The notes: a model not told the origin generated them from the sequence alone. 64,000 nucleotides of DNA from Skeletonema tropicum (GCA_037178625.1 CM074144.1:806001-870000), one strand, 5' to 3'; shown: positions 1 through 9,967, numbered from the stretch's first letter. Translations and numbers: made by a program.

Positions 1-1
1 T

Positions 2-661
2 GTTGTTTGTGCTGATGACATTATTGTTGTTCATGCTAATACGGAAACAATTGTCGATTAAGGTGGCACGACCAATGAGATTGTCGATCTCTAAACTGCT
101 GTGCCGTTTGTGGCTGCTGGCTTTTTTAATTACCCGCCAGAAGGTAATCTGCACAATCCGCTCTGCTTTTCCCAATCCACCCCTGGCAGGGGGTGGCCAC
201 GGCGGCTTCGGGGGGGGTTCTGGTAATAAACCTGCTATTTTCCTAATCTGGTCCACTGCCGTAACTGGTGCTCCCTCTCCATGATGCTGGTAATCCCATC
301 TCCGGTGGGATGTTCCCTCCCATTTCTTATCCATCATATCCATATCCTCCATCGGTGCCCATCCAACTAATGTCTTCTTTACAAAAATTACCTGCCAAAT
401 TCCCTGCCTTCTATCCGTTCCATGCATGGTCGTCTCTCCATGATATCGTCTCCTGTGTCTCTGCCCGACGACGTGTAACATCAACGCCGTGACCAATTTT
501 CCATCGATTCTCTTTATCTCCTCTAGTAACAAACGAATTCTGATACTGTTTTCCAACCATGTAGCTCTCATCGTTGTCGTGTCCCCTGTATGTTTTAAAG
601 AATTATTTCTAATATCTCCTAGTAATGCTAAGGTGTGTTCGGTGGCTGTTCCGGCCGCCAT
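2..661 (-). CDS. Partial hypothetical protein, runs off the window start
   Basis: A reading frame opens with ATG at 661 and stays free of stops for 220 codons to the first bases of the window, so its end is outside. I checked the frame triplet by triplet. The N-terminus begins MAAGTATEHTLALLG; a basic, His-rich middle follows, then a proline-rich linker (PEPPPKPPWPPPARGG, about residue 150). I recognise no domain. The frame lies directly beyond the point where the adjacent NRPS gene is cut off, so a mobile-element origin such as a gag-like protein is possible, but no reverse transcriptase, integrase or terminal repeat is visible. The plus-strand frames here look like shadows. Confidence 0.45.
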   Translation of the reverse strand, partial: MAAGTATEHTLALLGDIRNNSLKHTGDTTTMRATWLENSIRIRLLLEEIKRIDGKLVTALMLHVVGQRHRRRYHGETTMHGTDRRQGIWQVIFVKKTLVGWAPMEDMDMMDKKWEGTSHRRWDYQHHGEGAPVTAVDQIRKIAGLLPEPPPKPPWPPPARGGLGKAERIVQITFWRVIKKASSHKRHSSLEIDNLIGRATLIDNCFRISMNNNNVISTNN

Positions 662-741
662 GGTTATTATCTATCTCTGTACGAGGTGTACTAGTTCCTA
701 CGTAGCAATTATTTTCCCATTTTTCAATATTTTTCGACAAT

Positions 742-2982
742 TCAGCGCGGATTGTACAACGCACCACTAACTCCTTCTTGCTTCTCTAGCTCTGCTTGAA
801 TCTCACCAAGCTCAATGCGGTAGCCGCGGACCTTCACTTGATGATCGAAACGACCTAGATACACAATCTCTCCGTCCTTGTCCCACTTCACTCGGTCGCC
901 AGTCTTGTACACCCTACCGGGGCCGAATGGATTTGGGATGAATTTCTCGGCAGTGAGCTCTGGTCGGTTGTGGTATCCGATACTGACACCTATTCCGCCA
1001 ACCCAAAGCTCACCAGACACGCCTGGAGGACAGAGTGCACCATCATCAGGATGCACAATGTAATTCAGAGTGTTTGGAAGAGGACGGCCGATTGTATCAG
1101 GCCTGTGACCACCCGTGCACATCATTGACGCTTCAGTAGGTCCATACCCGTTGATGAACGTGGCTACCTTCAATTCAAGACCCTGAACACAAGACTCCCC
1201 ACCAACAAGCATCACCTTGATATTGTTTGTCTGGTCTTGAAGGAAAATGACCGCTACAGAAGGCGTGCATATCAACATCGTGCAGCACTTCATATCCAAA
1301 CTCAAAGCAAGACCATTGCCAAGTGTACCGAAGTATCCATACACAAACATATCAAATATGACAGGAGCAGCGCAACCCACCACATCCACTTGCGGTATCC
1401 CTTTACTGAATACCTCAACCCAAGATTCATACAATATCATATTCACTGGCCCAATGTGGTCACATACCACGCCCTTTGGAACACCTGTCGTTCCACTCGT
1501 GTAGATCATATAAGCACAGTCTGAAAACTTGACGAGACGCTCAAGCTCTGTTCCATCATGAGAGGTGTTCTCCACTGCTTCCTCCACAAGAACCTTCTCA
1601 AACCCTCCCTCAACCAGATCGACGTGCTCGCCCACAGTCACCAACAGCTTCATATCTGTATCCTCAGCAATAAACTTGATCCTCTCGGGCGGGAAAAGGA
1701 CAGCATCCATAGGGACATAAGCTGCACCAGACTTCAACACTCCCAACATGGCCACATGCATCTCAAACGTCTTCTCCCCCATCAAAATGCCTACATATGT
1801 GTTGGGCTTGGCACCACGTCGTTGCAACTCCACTGCTAGCCTGTGTGCCTGTGCATCAAGCTCTGCGTAGGTCATCTTTTCGGTTCCAGACTTGTTCAAC
1901 AGGGCGGTGGCATCAGGCCGCATCCTCGCCTGCTCCTCGACCATCTCATGGAGGCAGGAACAAATGATTTGGTCTTCGGGTCCACGTGCCAACTGCAGCA
2001 CTTGTTCTTTCTCACGGGGGAGGAGGTTATCGATGAAAGTTGGAGTTGATGGCGATGATTGCGCTTTGGACTTTGTAGTCAAGATTTGACTGATGATGTG
2101 TTGGAATCGGTCCTCAATGTCAGGCCAAGCCCCAATGCCACTCTCGAAGGATATTTCGATGCTTCCATCTCCGCTGTCGCAATTCATCCACTCCACAGTC
2201 AAATCAAACTTTGCGGCAGATGCTGCGTATCCACTTTCTTCTTGTAACTTTGGCAATGGCTGCATCCTTGGAGCACTATCAGAAGTGGATGTATCAATTA
2301 TGCCAACATTGAATGCTAAGCACAAATTGGTACCATACCCGGCAGCAGACACTAAGTCAAAGGGCGCAGTTGCCAATGGTAAAATGCAGTTGGTCCATCT
2401 GTCGTAGAGCTGCTTCAAAGTCTCCTTGCTGCCTTCAGCGCCCTTCCCAAACGGAATGAGTACCGTATTCACAAACATTCCCAAAGTATCGCGAAAAGAC
2501 GGTGGCCGTGCATCAAATGCTGTTCCAATAGTGAATGCTTCATGACTGTACGCACGCAATGATTTGTGCATGACACCCAATGCCAATGAGAATAGAGAAA
2601 TTTTCTCCTTTCGACAATAACCCTCAAGCGCTGCCCTGGTCGCACTATCCAAAATGATGCTGCTCTTGTGATATGAATTAGAAGATGCAAAATCAACCTC
2701 CAGCCTTGGTGGCATATCTCCCAACAACTCTACATACCTCTTGACAGAAGCTTGCTGCTCCTCAACTACCTCAGGGAGGGCCTCGACCACTGAATATTTC
2801 CTCATACTCCAATTCTTCGTTGGCGATTTCACTGCACCTGCGTTGATAGCTTCAAAAAGGATCTGCAAGGACCTACCATCAGCAATGGAGTGGTGGATGT
2901 TTCCGTACAGTAAATTACTCTTCGTGTCAACACCGAATCTACACAGGGGACCTGAGCCCATTATGTCAAAGGCAGAATACAA
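742..2982 (-). CDS. NRPS module 1 (C-A), truncated after the A domain
   Basis: This is the last of three similar NRPS modules. The frame is entered without an ATG (TTG at 2982), so it continues from the upstream module. It holds the second half of a condensation domain with the HHSIADG active-site motif (about residue 30), then an adenylation domain: YTSGTTGVPKG (A3), NGYGPTEAS (A5), YKTGDRVKW (A7) and RGYRIELGE (A8). Such enzymes activate an amino acid as its adenylate and condense it with the upstream residue. Unlike the other two modules it stops just after A8 with four foreign residues, YNPR, so A10 and the carrier domain are missing. The break is at about 758. It cannot work as a complete module as it stands. 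Confidence 0.8.
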   Translation of the reverse strand: MYSAFDIMGSGPLCRFGVDTKSNLLYGNIHHSIADGRSLQILFEAINAGAVKSPTKNWSMRKYSVVEALPEVVEEQQASVKRYVELLGDMPPRLEVDFASSNSYHKSSIILDSATRAALEGYCRKEKISLFSLALGVMHKSLRAYSHEAFTIGTAFDARPPSFRDTLGMFVNTVLIPFGKGAEGSKETLKQLYDRWTNCILPLATAPFDLVSAAGYGTNLCLAFNVGIIDTSTSDSAPRMQPLPKLQEESGYAASAAKFDLTVEWMNCDSGDGSIEISFESGIGAWPDIEDRFQHIISQILTTKSKAQSSPSTPTFIDNLLPREKEQVLQLARGPEDQIICSCLHEMVEEQARMRPDATALLNKSGTEKMTYAELDAQAHRLAVELQRRGAKPNTYVGILMGEKTFEMHVAMLGVLKSGAAYVPMDAVLFPPERIKFIAEDTDMKLLVTVGEHVDLVEGGFEKVLVEEAVENTSHDGTELERLVKFSDCAYMIYTSGTTGVPKGVVCDHIGPVNMILYESWVEVFSKGIPQVDVVGCAAPVIFDMFVYGYFGTLGNGLALSLDMKCCTMLICTPSVAVIFLQDQTNNIKVMLVGGESCVQGLELKVATFINGYGPTEASMMCTGGHRPDTIGRPLPNTLNYIVHPDDGALCPPGVSGELWVGGIGVSIGYHNRPELTAEKFIPNPFGPGRVYKTGDRVKWDKDGEIVYLGRFDHQVKVRGYRIELGEIQAELEKQEGVSGALYNPR
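750..765. other. Breakpoint: NRPS homology ends, foreign sequence begins
   Basis: Modules 2 and 3 continue from the A domain into A10 and a carrier domain. Module 1 matches them only down to about 758 (shared edge AACGCACCACTAAC on the plus strand); below that the sequence is unrelated and contains the partial frame at 2-661. This can be an insertion, a deletion or rearrangement, or an assembly join between repeats. The sequence alone does not decide. Confidence 0.7.
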
Positions 2983-3150
2983 AAGACGTTGGATGTCGTC
3001 TGGAAAGCTCTTGTCAAATCCTCGACTATAATCTCGACATCTTCGATTGCTTTTCCATTCACAAAACGAGTATGTAGAATCGGTAGCAAATCAACAACCG
3101 CATTGCGCATTCAAACCTAAATCAAAATCCTTGGCAAACTGGACACAGAA
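2983..3150 (-). other. Frameshifted C-domain N-lobe between NRPS modules 2 and 1
   Basis: Between the two frames lies DNA for the first lobe of the condensation domain, including LLPILHTRFVNGK in a third frame. Compared with the same place at 5962-6130, one extra base near 3103 ends module 2 early (LNAQCGC and stop), and a second shift is needed to enter module 1 at LLYSAFD. Module 1 also has three extra bases near 2962 (AFDIMGSG against AFDMGSG). Two shifts in 170 bases suggest decay or sequence errors in a recent repeat. Confidence 0.65.
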
Positions 3151-5961
3151 AGGTATGTTGTACGTGGTCTGTTCTGGGTTTTGAAGTTGGACGAATACCA
3201 TGCGCTGTTCCGTCCTTGTCAGCTCAGGACTTTCTTCCAACGAAGCAAAGTGATTTGCGGCAGAAGTGTCGCATGATTCTTGCAAATGGGCAAGAAGTGA
3301 GGCTGGTGTTGGATGAGCAGAGATCAATCGAACGTCACAGTCCAAAGCAGCAGCAAGTGACATTGCAAGAATCGAGTGGCCACCAAGATCATGGAAGTTG
3401 TCATTCATTCCAATATCTCTGTCACTATCAAGAGCTACTTGCCATAGCTTCACCATCTCAATCTCTTCTTTCGTTGTTGGAGAGACATACTCCATACCAA
3501 GACCTTCTTTGCTAAGGTCTCCTAATCCAGCGAGTAGATACTTCCTGTCGATCTTGCCATTCAACGTCAAGGGAAACTCATCCATTGCCAATATAAGCGA
3601 AGGGATCATGTATGAAGCCAAATGACATTCCTCATTCTTCAATGCTTCCATCAACATTACAGCCAAGGCGTCATTCTGAGAAGGATCGGCAATGCCCGAC
3701 GCCACAAATGCGACCAGCTTCTCCTCGTGCACTACCACCAACGCACCACTAACTCCTTCTTGCTTCTCTAGCTCTGCTTGAATCTCACCAAGCTCAATGC
3801 GGTAGCCGCGGACCTTCACTTGATGATCGAAACGACCTAGATACACAATCTCTCCGTCCTTGTCCCACTTCACTCGGTCGCCAGTCTTGTACACCCTACC
3901 GGGGCCGAATGGATTTGGGATGAATTTCTCGGCAGTGAGCTCTGGTCGGTTGTGGTATCCGATACTGACACCTATTCCGCCAACCCAAAGCTCACCAGAC
4001 ACGCCTGGAGGACAGAGTGCACCATCATCAGGATGCACAATATAACACATTGTATTCGGGAAGGGATGGCCGATTGTATCTGGCTTGTGACCACTGGAGC
4101 AAGTGATTGAAGCTTCGGTAGGTCCATACCCGTTGACGAACGTGGTCACCTTGGATTCAAGACCTTGAATGCAAGCCTCTCCACCAACAAACAACACCTT
4201 GATATTGTTCGTCTCGTCTTGAAGGAAAATGTCGGCCACAGAAGGTGTGCACATCAACATCGTGCAGCACTTCATATCCAAACTCAAAGCAAGACCATTG
4301 CCAAGTGTACCGAAGTATCCATACACAAACATATCAAATATGACAGGAGCAGCGCAACCCACCACATCCACTTGCGGTATCCCTTTACTGAATACCTCAA
4401 CCCCAGATTCATACAATATCATATTCACTGGCCCAATGTGGTCACATACCACGCCCTTTGGAACACCTGTCGTTCCACTCGTGTAGATCATATAAGCACA
4501 GTCTGAAAACTTGACGAGACGCTCAAGCTCTGTTCCATCATGAGAGGTGTTCTCCACTGCTTCCTCCACAAGAACCTTCTCAAACCCTCCCTCAACCAGA
4601 TCGACGTGCTCGCCCACAGTCACCAACAGCTTCATATCTGTATCCTCAGCAATGAACTTGATCCTCTCGGGCGGGAAAAGGACAGCATCCATAGGGACAT
4701 AAGCTGCACCAGACTTCAACACTCCCAACACGGCCACATGCGTCTCAAACGTCTTCTCCCCCATCAAAATGCCTACATATGTGTTGGGCTTGGCACCACG
4801 TCGTTGCAACTCCACTGCTAGCCTGTGTGCCTGTGCATCAAGCTCTGCGTAGGTCATCTTTTCGGTTCCAGACTTGTTCAACAGGGCGGTGGCATCAGGC
4901 CGCATCCTCGCCTGCTCCTCGACCATCTCATGGAGGCAGGAACAAATGATTTGGTCTTCGGGTCCACGTGCCAACTGCAGCACTTGTTCTTTCTCACGGG
5001 GGAGGAGGTTATCGATGAAAGTTGGAGTTGATGGCGATGATTGCGCTTTGGACTTTGTAGTCAAGATTTGACTGATGATGTGTTGGAATCGGTCCTCAAT
5101 GTCAGGCCAAGCCCCAATGCCACTCTCGAAGGATATTTCGATGCTTCCATCGCCGCTGTCGCAATTCATCCACTCCACAGTCAAATCAAACTTTGCGGCA
5201 GATGCTGCGTATCCACTTTCTTCTTGTAACTTTGGCAATGGCTGTATCCTTGGAGCACTATCAGAAGTGGATGTATCAATTATGCCAACATTGAATGCTA
5301 AGCACAAATTGGTACCATACCCGGCAGCAGACACTAAGTCAAAGGGCGCAGTTGCCAATGGTAAAATGCAGTTGGTCCATCTGTCGTAGAGCTGCTTCAA
5401 AGTCTCCTTGCTGCCTTCAGCGCCCTTCCCAAACGGAATGAGTACCGTATTCACAAACATTCCCAAAGTATCGCGAAAAGACGGTGGCCGTGCATCGAAT
5501 GCTGTTCCAATAGTGAATGCTTCATGACTGTACGCACGCAATGACTTGTGCATGACACCCAATGCCAATGAGAATAGAGAAATTTTCTCCTTTCGACAAT
5601 AACCCTCAAGCGCTGCCCTGGTCGCACTATCCAAAATGATGCTGCTCTTGTGATATGAATTAGAAGATGCAAAATCAACCTCCAGCCTTGGTGGCATATC
5701 TCCCAACAACTCTACATACCTCTTGACAGAAGCTTGCTGCTCCTCAACTACCTCAGGGAGGGCCTCGACCACTGAATATTTCCTCATACTCCAATTCTTC
5801 GTTGGCGATTTCACTGCACCTGCGTTGATAGCTTCAAAAAGGATCTGCAAGGACCTACCATCAGCAATGGAGTGGTGGATGTTTCCGTACAGTAAATTGC
5901 TCTTCGTGTCAACACCGAATCTACACAGGGGACCTGAGCCCATGTCAAAGGCAGAATACAA
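3091..5961 (-). CDS. NRPS module 2 (C-A-T plus start of next C)
   Basis: A full extension module in one frame of 956 residues. In order: condensation-domain second half with HHSIADG, adenylation domain (YTSGTTGVPKG, NGYGPTEAS, YKTGDRVKW, RGYRIELGE, LNGKIDRKYL as A10), a carrier domain with the phosphopantetheine serine in LGGHSI (about residue 855), and the first 60 residues of the next condensation domain. It would load an amino acid, hold it on the carrier arm and join it to the growing peptide. The frame is entered at a TTG, not an ATG, because the condensation domain begins in the frame of module 3. Outside the substrate pocket it is almost identical to modules 1 and 3. No GT-AG intron is evident within it. 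Confidence 0.85.
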   Translation of the reverse strand: MYSAFDMGSGPLCRFGVDTKSNLLYGNIHHSIADGRSLQILFEAINAGAVKSPTKNWSMRKYSVVEALPEVVEEQQASVKRYVELLGDMPPRLEVDFASSNSYHKSSIILDSATRAALEGYCRKEKISLFSLALGVMHKSLRAYSHEAFTIGTAFDARPPSFRDTLGMFVNTVLIPFGKGAEGSKETLKQLYDRWTNCILPLATAPFDLVSAAGYGTNLCLAFNVGIIDTSTSDSAPRIQPLPKLQEESGYAASAAKFDLTVEWMNCDSGDGSIEISFESGIGAWPDIEDRFQHIISQILTTKSKAQSSPSTPTFIDNLLPREKEQVLQLARGPEDQIICSCLHEMVEEQARMRPDATALLNKSGTEKMTYAELDAQAHRLAVELQRRGAKPNTYVGILMGEKTFETHVAVLGVLKSGAAYVPMDAVLFPPERIKFIAEDTDMKLLVTVGEHVDLVEGGFEKVLVEEAVENTSHDGTELERLVKFSDCAYMIYTSGTTGVPKGVVCDHIGPVNMILYESGVEVFSKGIPQVDVVGCAAPVIFDMFVYGYFGTLGNGLALSLDMKCCTMLMCTPSVADIFLQDETNNIKVLFVGGEACIQGLESKVTTFVNGYGPTEASITCSSGHKPDTIGHPFPNTMCYIVHPDDGALCPPGVSGELWVGGIGVSIGYHNRPELTAEKFIPNPFGPGRVYKTGDRVKWDKDGEIVYLGRFDHQVKVRGYRIELGEIQAELEKQEGVSGALVVVHEEKLVAFVASGIADPSQNDALAVMLMEALKNEECHLASYMIPSLILAMDEFPLTLNGKIDRKYLLAGLGDLSKEGLGMEYVSPTTKEEIEMVKLWQVALDSDRDIGMNDNFHDLGGHSILAMSLAAALDCDVRLISAHPTPASLLAHLQESCDTSAANHFASLEESPELTRTEQRMVFVQLQNPEQTTYNIPFCVQFAKDFDLGLNAQCGC

Positions 5962-8672
5962 AAGACGTTGGATGTCGTCTGGAAAGCTCTTGTCAAATCC
6001 TCGACTATAATCTCGACATCTTCGATTGCTTTTCCATTCACAAAACGAGTATGTAGAATCGGTAGCAAATCAACAACCGCTTGCACATTCAAACCTAAAT
6101 CAAAATCCTTGGCAAACTGGACACAGAAAGGTATGTTGTACGTGGTCTGTTCTGGGTTTTGAAGTTGGACGAATACCATGCGCTGTTCCGTCCTTGTCAG
6201 CTCAGGACTTTCTTCCAACGAGGCAAAGTGATTTGCGGCAGAAGTGTCGCATGATTCTTGCAAATGGGCAAGAAGTGAGGCCGGTGTTGGATGAGCAGAG
6301 ATCAAACGAGAATCACAGTCCAAAGCAGCAGCAAGTGACATTGCAAGAATCGAGTGGCCACCAAGATCATAGAAGTTGTCATTCATTCCAATATCTCTGT
6401 CACTATCAAGAGCTACTTGCCATAGCTTCACCATCTCAATCTCTTCTTTCGTTGTTGGAGAGACATACTCCATACCAAGACCTTCTTTGCTAAGGTCTCC
6501 TAATCCAGCGAGTAGATACTTCCTGTCAATCTTGCCATTCAACGTCAAGGGAAACTCATCCATTGCCAATATAAGCGAAGGGATCATGTAAGATGCCAGG
6601 GAGCAGTCCTCATTCTTCAATGCTTCCATCAACATTACAGCCAAGGCGTCATTCTGAGAAGGATCGGCAATGCCCGACGCCACAAATGCGACCAGCTTCT
6701 CCTCGTGCACTACCACCAACGCACCACTAACTCCTTCTTGCTTCTCTAGCTCTGCTTGAATCTCACCAAGCTCAATGCGGTAGCCGCGGACCTTCACTTG
6801 ATGATCGAAACGACCTAGATACACAATCTCTCCGTCCTTGTCCCACTTCACTCGGTCGCCAGTCTTGTACACCCTACCGGGGCCGAATGGATTTGGGATG
6901 AATTTCTCGGCAGTGAGCTCTGGTCGGTTGTGGTATCCGATACTGACACCTATTCCGCCAACCCAAAGCTCACCAGACACGCCTGGAGGACAGAGTGCAC
7001 CATCATCAGGATGCACAATGTAATTCAGAGTGTTTGGAAGAGGACGGCCGATTGTATCAGGCCTGTGACCACTGGAGCAAGTGATTGAAGCTTCGGTAGG
7101 TCCATACCCGTTGACGAACGTGGTCACCTTGGATTCAAGACCTTGAATGCACGCTTCACCACCAACATCCATCACCTTGATATTGTTTGTCTGGTCTTGG
7201 ATAAAAATTTCAGCCATTGAAGGTGTGCACAACAACATCGTGCAGCACTTCATATCCAAACTCAAAGCAAGACCATTGCCAAGTGTACCGAAGTATCCTT
7301 GTACGAAAAAGTCGAAAATGAGAGGAGCAGCGCAACCCACCACATCCACTTGCGGTATCCCTTTGCTGATTATATTAGTTCCCGATTCATAAAATATCAT
7401 ATTCACTGGCCCAATGTGGTCACATACCACGCCCTTTGGAACACCTGTCGTTCCACTCGTGTAGATCATATAAGCACAGTCTGAAAACTTGACGAGACGC
7501 TCAAGCTCTGTTCCATCATGAGAGGTGTTCTCCACTGCTTCCTCCACAAGAACCTTCTCAAACCCTCCCTCAACCAGATCGACGTGCTCGCCCACAGTCA
7601 CCAACAGCTTCATATCTGTATCCTCAGCAATGAACTTGATCCTCTCGGGCGGGAAAAGGACAGCATCCATAGGGACATAAGCTGCACCAGACTTCAACAC
7701 TCCCAACACGGCCACATGCGTCTCAAACGTCTTCTCCCCCATCAAAATGCCTACATATGTGTTGGGCTTGGCACCACGTCGTTGCAACTCCACTGCTAGC
7801 CTGTGTGCCTGTGCATCAAGCTCTGCGTAGGTCATCTTTTCGGTTCCAGACTTGTTCAACAGGGCGGTGGCATCAGGCCGCATCCTCGCCTGCTCCTCGA
7901 CCATCTCATGGAGGCAGGAACAAATGATTTGATCTTCGGGTCCACGTGCCAACTGCAGCACTTGTTCTTTCTCACGGGGGAGGAGGTTATCGATGAAAGT
8001 TGGAGTTGATGGCGATGATTGCGCTTTGGACTTTGTAGTCAAGATTTGACTGATGATGTGTTGGAATCGGTCCTCAATGTCAGGCCAAGCCCCAATGCCA
8101 CTCTCGAAGGATATTTCGATGCTTCCATCGCCGTCGTTGCATTCCGACCAATTCACAGATAAATTAATATTCGAGTCAGAAGGGGGAAGGCTGGGGTTTG
8201 GAGAACTCTCGCTATGGCTATGGATCAATAGAGAGACGCTGCATCCATATCCCATGTTCTTGACCTCATCGTAAGAAGTCTTCGAGTAAGGGAGAATACC
8301 ATTTTTCCACCTGTCATAGAGCTCCTGGACAGACTCCTTGCCACCGTTCGTCTTCCCTCCAAATGGAACGAGAAGAATGTTCCCCCCTTCGTGGCAAACT
8401 CCGATGGCGAAAGCTTCATGACTGTAAGCTCGTAGAGTGTGGTGTAGCACCCATAGTACAAACACATCCTTAGATATGTTGCTTTTTGCACAGAACTCTT
8501 GAATGATTGATATCATAGTACCACTGATCACTTTCACTGCGGTGGTGATTTTGATACCTTCTGGATAAGAAGATGCAAAATCAACCTCGAGCCTTGGAGG
8601 GGTGTCACCCAGAATGAGTTTCCATGCCTCTGCCTCGACCAGATTGGCCGATGATACAACGGCTGACGACAT
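5811..8672 (-). CDS. NRPS first module (partial C-A-T)
   Basis: The upstream module and likely N-terminus of the synthetase. I choose ATG 8672 (MSSAVVSSANLVE); the frame is open 27 codons further to a TTG at 8753, where GTAAGT on the minus strand may be a splice donor in the leader. About 200 residues resemble only the second lobe of a condensation domain; the HHxxxDG motif seen in the other modules is absent, as fits a loading module. Then come a complete adenylation domain, a carrier domain with LGGHSI, and the start of the next condensation domain (LLPILHTRFVNGK). The last residues, after about 5985, run into the wrong frame over the start of module 2. The product cannot be predicted from sequence. 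Confidence 0.8.
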   Translation of the reverse strand: MSSAVVSSANLVEAEAWKLILGDTPPRLEVDFASSYPEGIKITTAVKVISGTMISIIQEFCAKSNISKDVFVLWVLHHTLRAYSHEAFAIGVCHEGGNILLVPFGGKTNGGKESVQELYDRWKNGILPYSKTSYDEVKNMGYGCSVSLLIHSHSESSPNPSLPPSDSNINLSVNWSECNDGDGSIEISFESGIGAWPDIEDRFQHIISQILTTKSKAQSSPSTPTFIDNLLPREKEQVLQLARGPEDQIICSCLHEMVEEQARMRPDATALLNKSGTEKMTYAELDAQAHRLAVELQRRGAKPNTYVGILMGEKTFETHVAVLGVLKSGAAYVPMDAVLFPPERIKFIAEDTDMKLLVTVGEHVDLVEGGFEKVLVEEAVENTSHDGTELERLVKFSDCAYMIYTSGTTGVPKGVVCDHIGPVNMIFYESGTNIISKGIPQVDVVGCAAPLIFDFFVQGYFGTLGNGLALSLDMKCCTMLLCTPSMAEIFIQDQTNNIKVMDVGGEACIQGLESKVTTFVNGYGPTEASITCSSGHRPDTIGRPLPNTLNYIVHPDDGALCPPGVSGELWVGGIGVSIGYHNRPELTAEKFIPNPFGPGRVYKTGDRVKWDKDGEIVYLGRFDHQVKVRGYRIELGEIQAELEKQEGVSGALVVVHEEKLVAFVASGIADPSQNDALAVMLMEALKNEDCSLASYMIPSLILAMDEFPLTLNGKIDRKYLLAGLGDLSKEGLGMEYVSPTTKEEIEMVKLWQVALDSDRDIGMNDNFYDLGGHSILAMSLAAALDCDSRLISAHPTPASLLAHLQESCDTSAANHFASLEESPELTRTEQRMVFVQLQNPEQTTYNIPFCVQFAKDFDLGLNVQAVVDLLPILHTRFVNGKAIEDVEIIVEDLTRAFQTTSNVFCILPLTWAQVPCVDSVLTRRAIYCTETSTTPLLMVGPCRSFLKLSTQVQ
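5962..6000 (-). other. Frameshift joining NRPS module 3 to module 2
   Basis: Condensation-domain homology leaves the module 3 frame after about DVEIIVED and resumes in the module 2 frame at SFPDDIQRLLYSAFD. The two frames overlap at 5811-5961. Removing a 17-base GT...AG stretch would restore the frame, but that is far below a normal spliceosomal intron, so I favour an indel. The same shift occurs at the module 2/1 junction, so it predates that duplication or was spread by conversion. Confidence 0.6.
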
Positions 8673-8753
8673 AATTGGGTGTGTCGTTGATATAACTACA
8701 ATATCTGAAGTATCAAAAGTCGACGGACTTGAAAGATACTTACTGTGTGTCAA

Positions 8754-9966
8754 AGAGTGAAATGATCGGGGTTAGTTGTAGTTGACTGGAGAACGATAAT
8801 TGGAAATGATGCACAAATGGACTACGTCATCACTTACACTCTTTTACTTTTAGATCGCTTCTTTGTATTCGGACGAATTGGTACAAGCGAAATGAGCAAG
8901 TTTGATTGGGATGGGCTGCTGGTTGCTGTGCATAAGAAGTAATCGATTCCAGCATGACCCTAGGGAACATGACCATTGGAAGGTGGGGTCATTCGTGTCT
9001 GATCGTAGAAGTGTGTCCATTTATTCTTGTTTAGACGATCTCCTTCTCTTCAAAGACAATAACAAGAACCCCTTATCTCTCTGTCTAGAGAGGCTAAAGA
9101 GAGAGGGAGAGGGCCAGTGAAAGAGTCATTCTTTTTTCGTTTTAGAATGACCTCAATTCGCAGGCGCGGGAGGTTTGAAGTCATTGTCCGTCGTGAGTGC
9201 TCGACGGAAATGTACTTGCAAGACAGTCCATCCACGATAACTAGCCATAGTGTAATCATACTCTGCGTCATCAGTTGTCGTAAATAACCAACCAATAGAA
9301 GAAGCGCCGAGAGGGTGCAATAGTGATGATATTATTTTGACGTGCGAGAAGCCATTATACCATCAAATAATTTTCACCAATTTTTGAATACTGTCAATTT
9401 TGATAACATATCCTCTCCGTGAAAAGTATTCTGCATTAAAATTTTAGAGCAGAAGATTAGCATAACATTGTTGGTCCGTTGGCGCTACTCTTTTGTATCT
9501 CAATGACATCAACATGGATGGCCGGCACGATAATGAGTCTCAAGCATATAATCGACGTATTTATTATCGCCCACCTCAACGTCACGTAGTGTTGTCATTG
9601 TGTGAAATGGCTGTAAGAGGAGTAGGAGAGAAAAAGACGACAAAATTAGTGGTTGATTGTGATGCCGTGACTGAGGTAGTCATTTTTTAACAAAAGCAAA
9701 AGGCTACAATACCGTCCAGAAAAATTATCAACTTCATGGTGCATTCAGGAGACCGCCGCCCCCTCCCCACTACTAAGAGAATACCTCCTCTTCTCTGTCT
9801 AATTACTCACCCGATGCTCAGCTCAACTCTCAATGCCGACGCGCTTGAAGGAAGTAAGTACTTATGCTGTATTGTGTGTACATCGCATGCATAAGTAAGT
9901 AGCATGTTGCATGTATTGTGGGGCTTTATGTTACATATTTCTGGTGAATGGTTGGAAAATTTTTTT
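8754..9966. other. Intergenic, no gene supported
   Basis: About 1.2 kb upstream of the NRPS chain. It holds only short frames without domain features, a purine-rich GA stretch near 9100, and AT-rich DNA around 9330-9470. The NRPS promoter should lie in the first part, but I see no motif strong enough to name. Confidence 0.5.
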
Positions 9967-9967
9967 C

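Noticed and set aside
5970..5990. 17-base intron restoring the NRPS frame
   Set aside because: Borders fit GT-AG, but the length is far below known spliceosomal introns; recorded as a frameshift.
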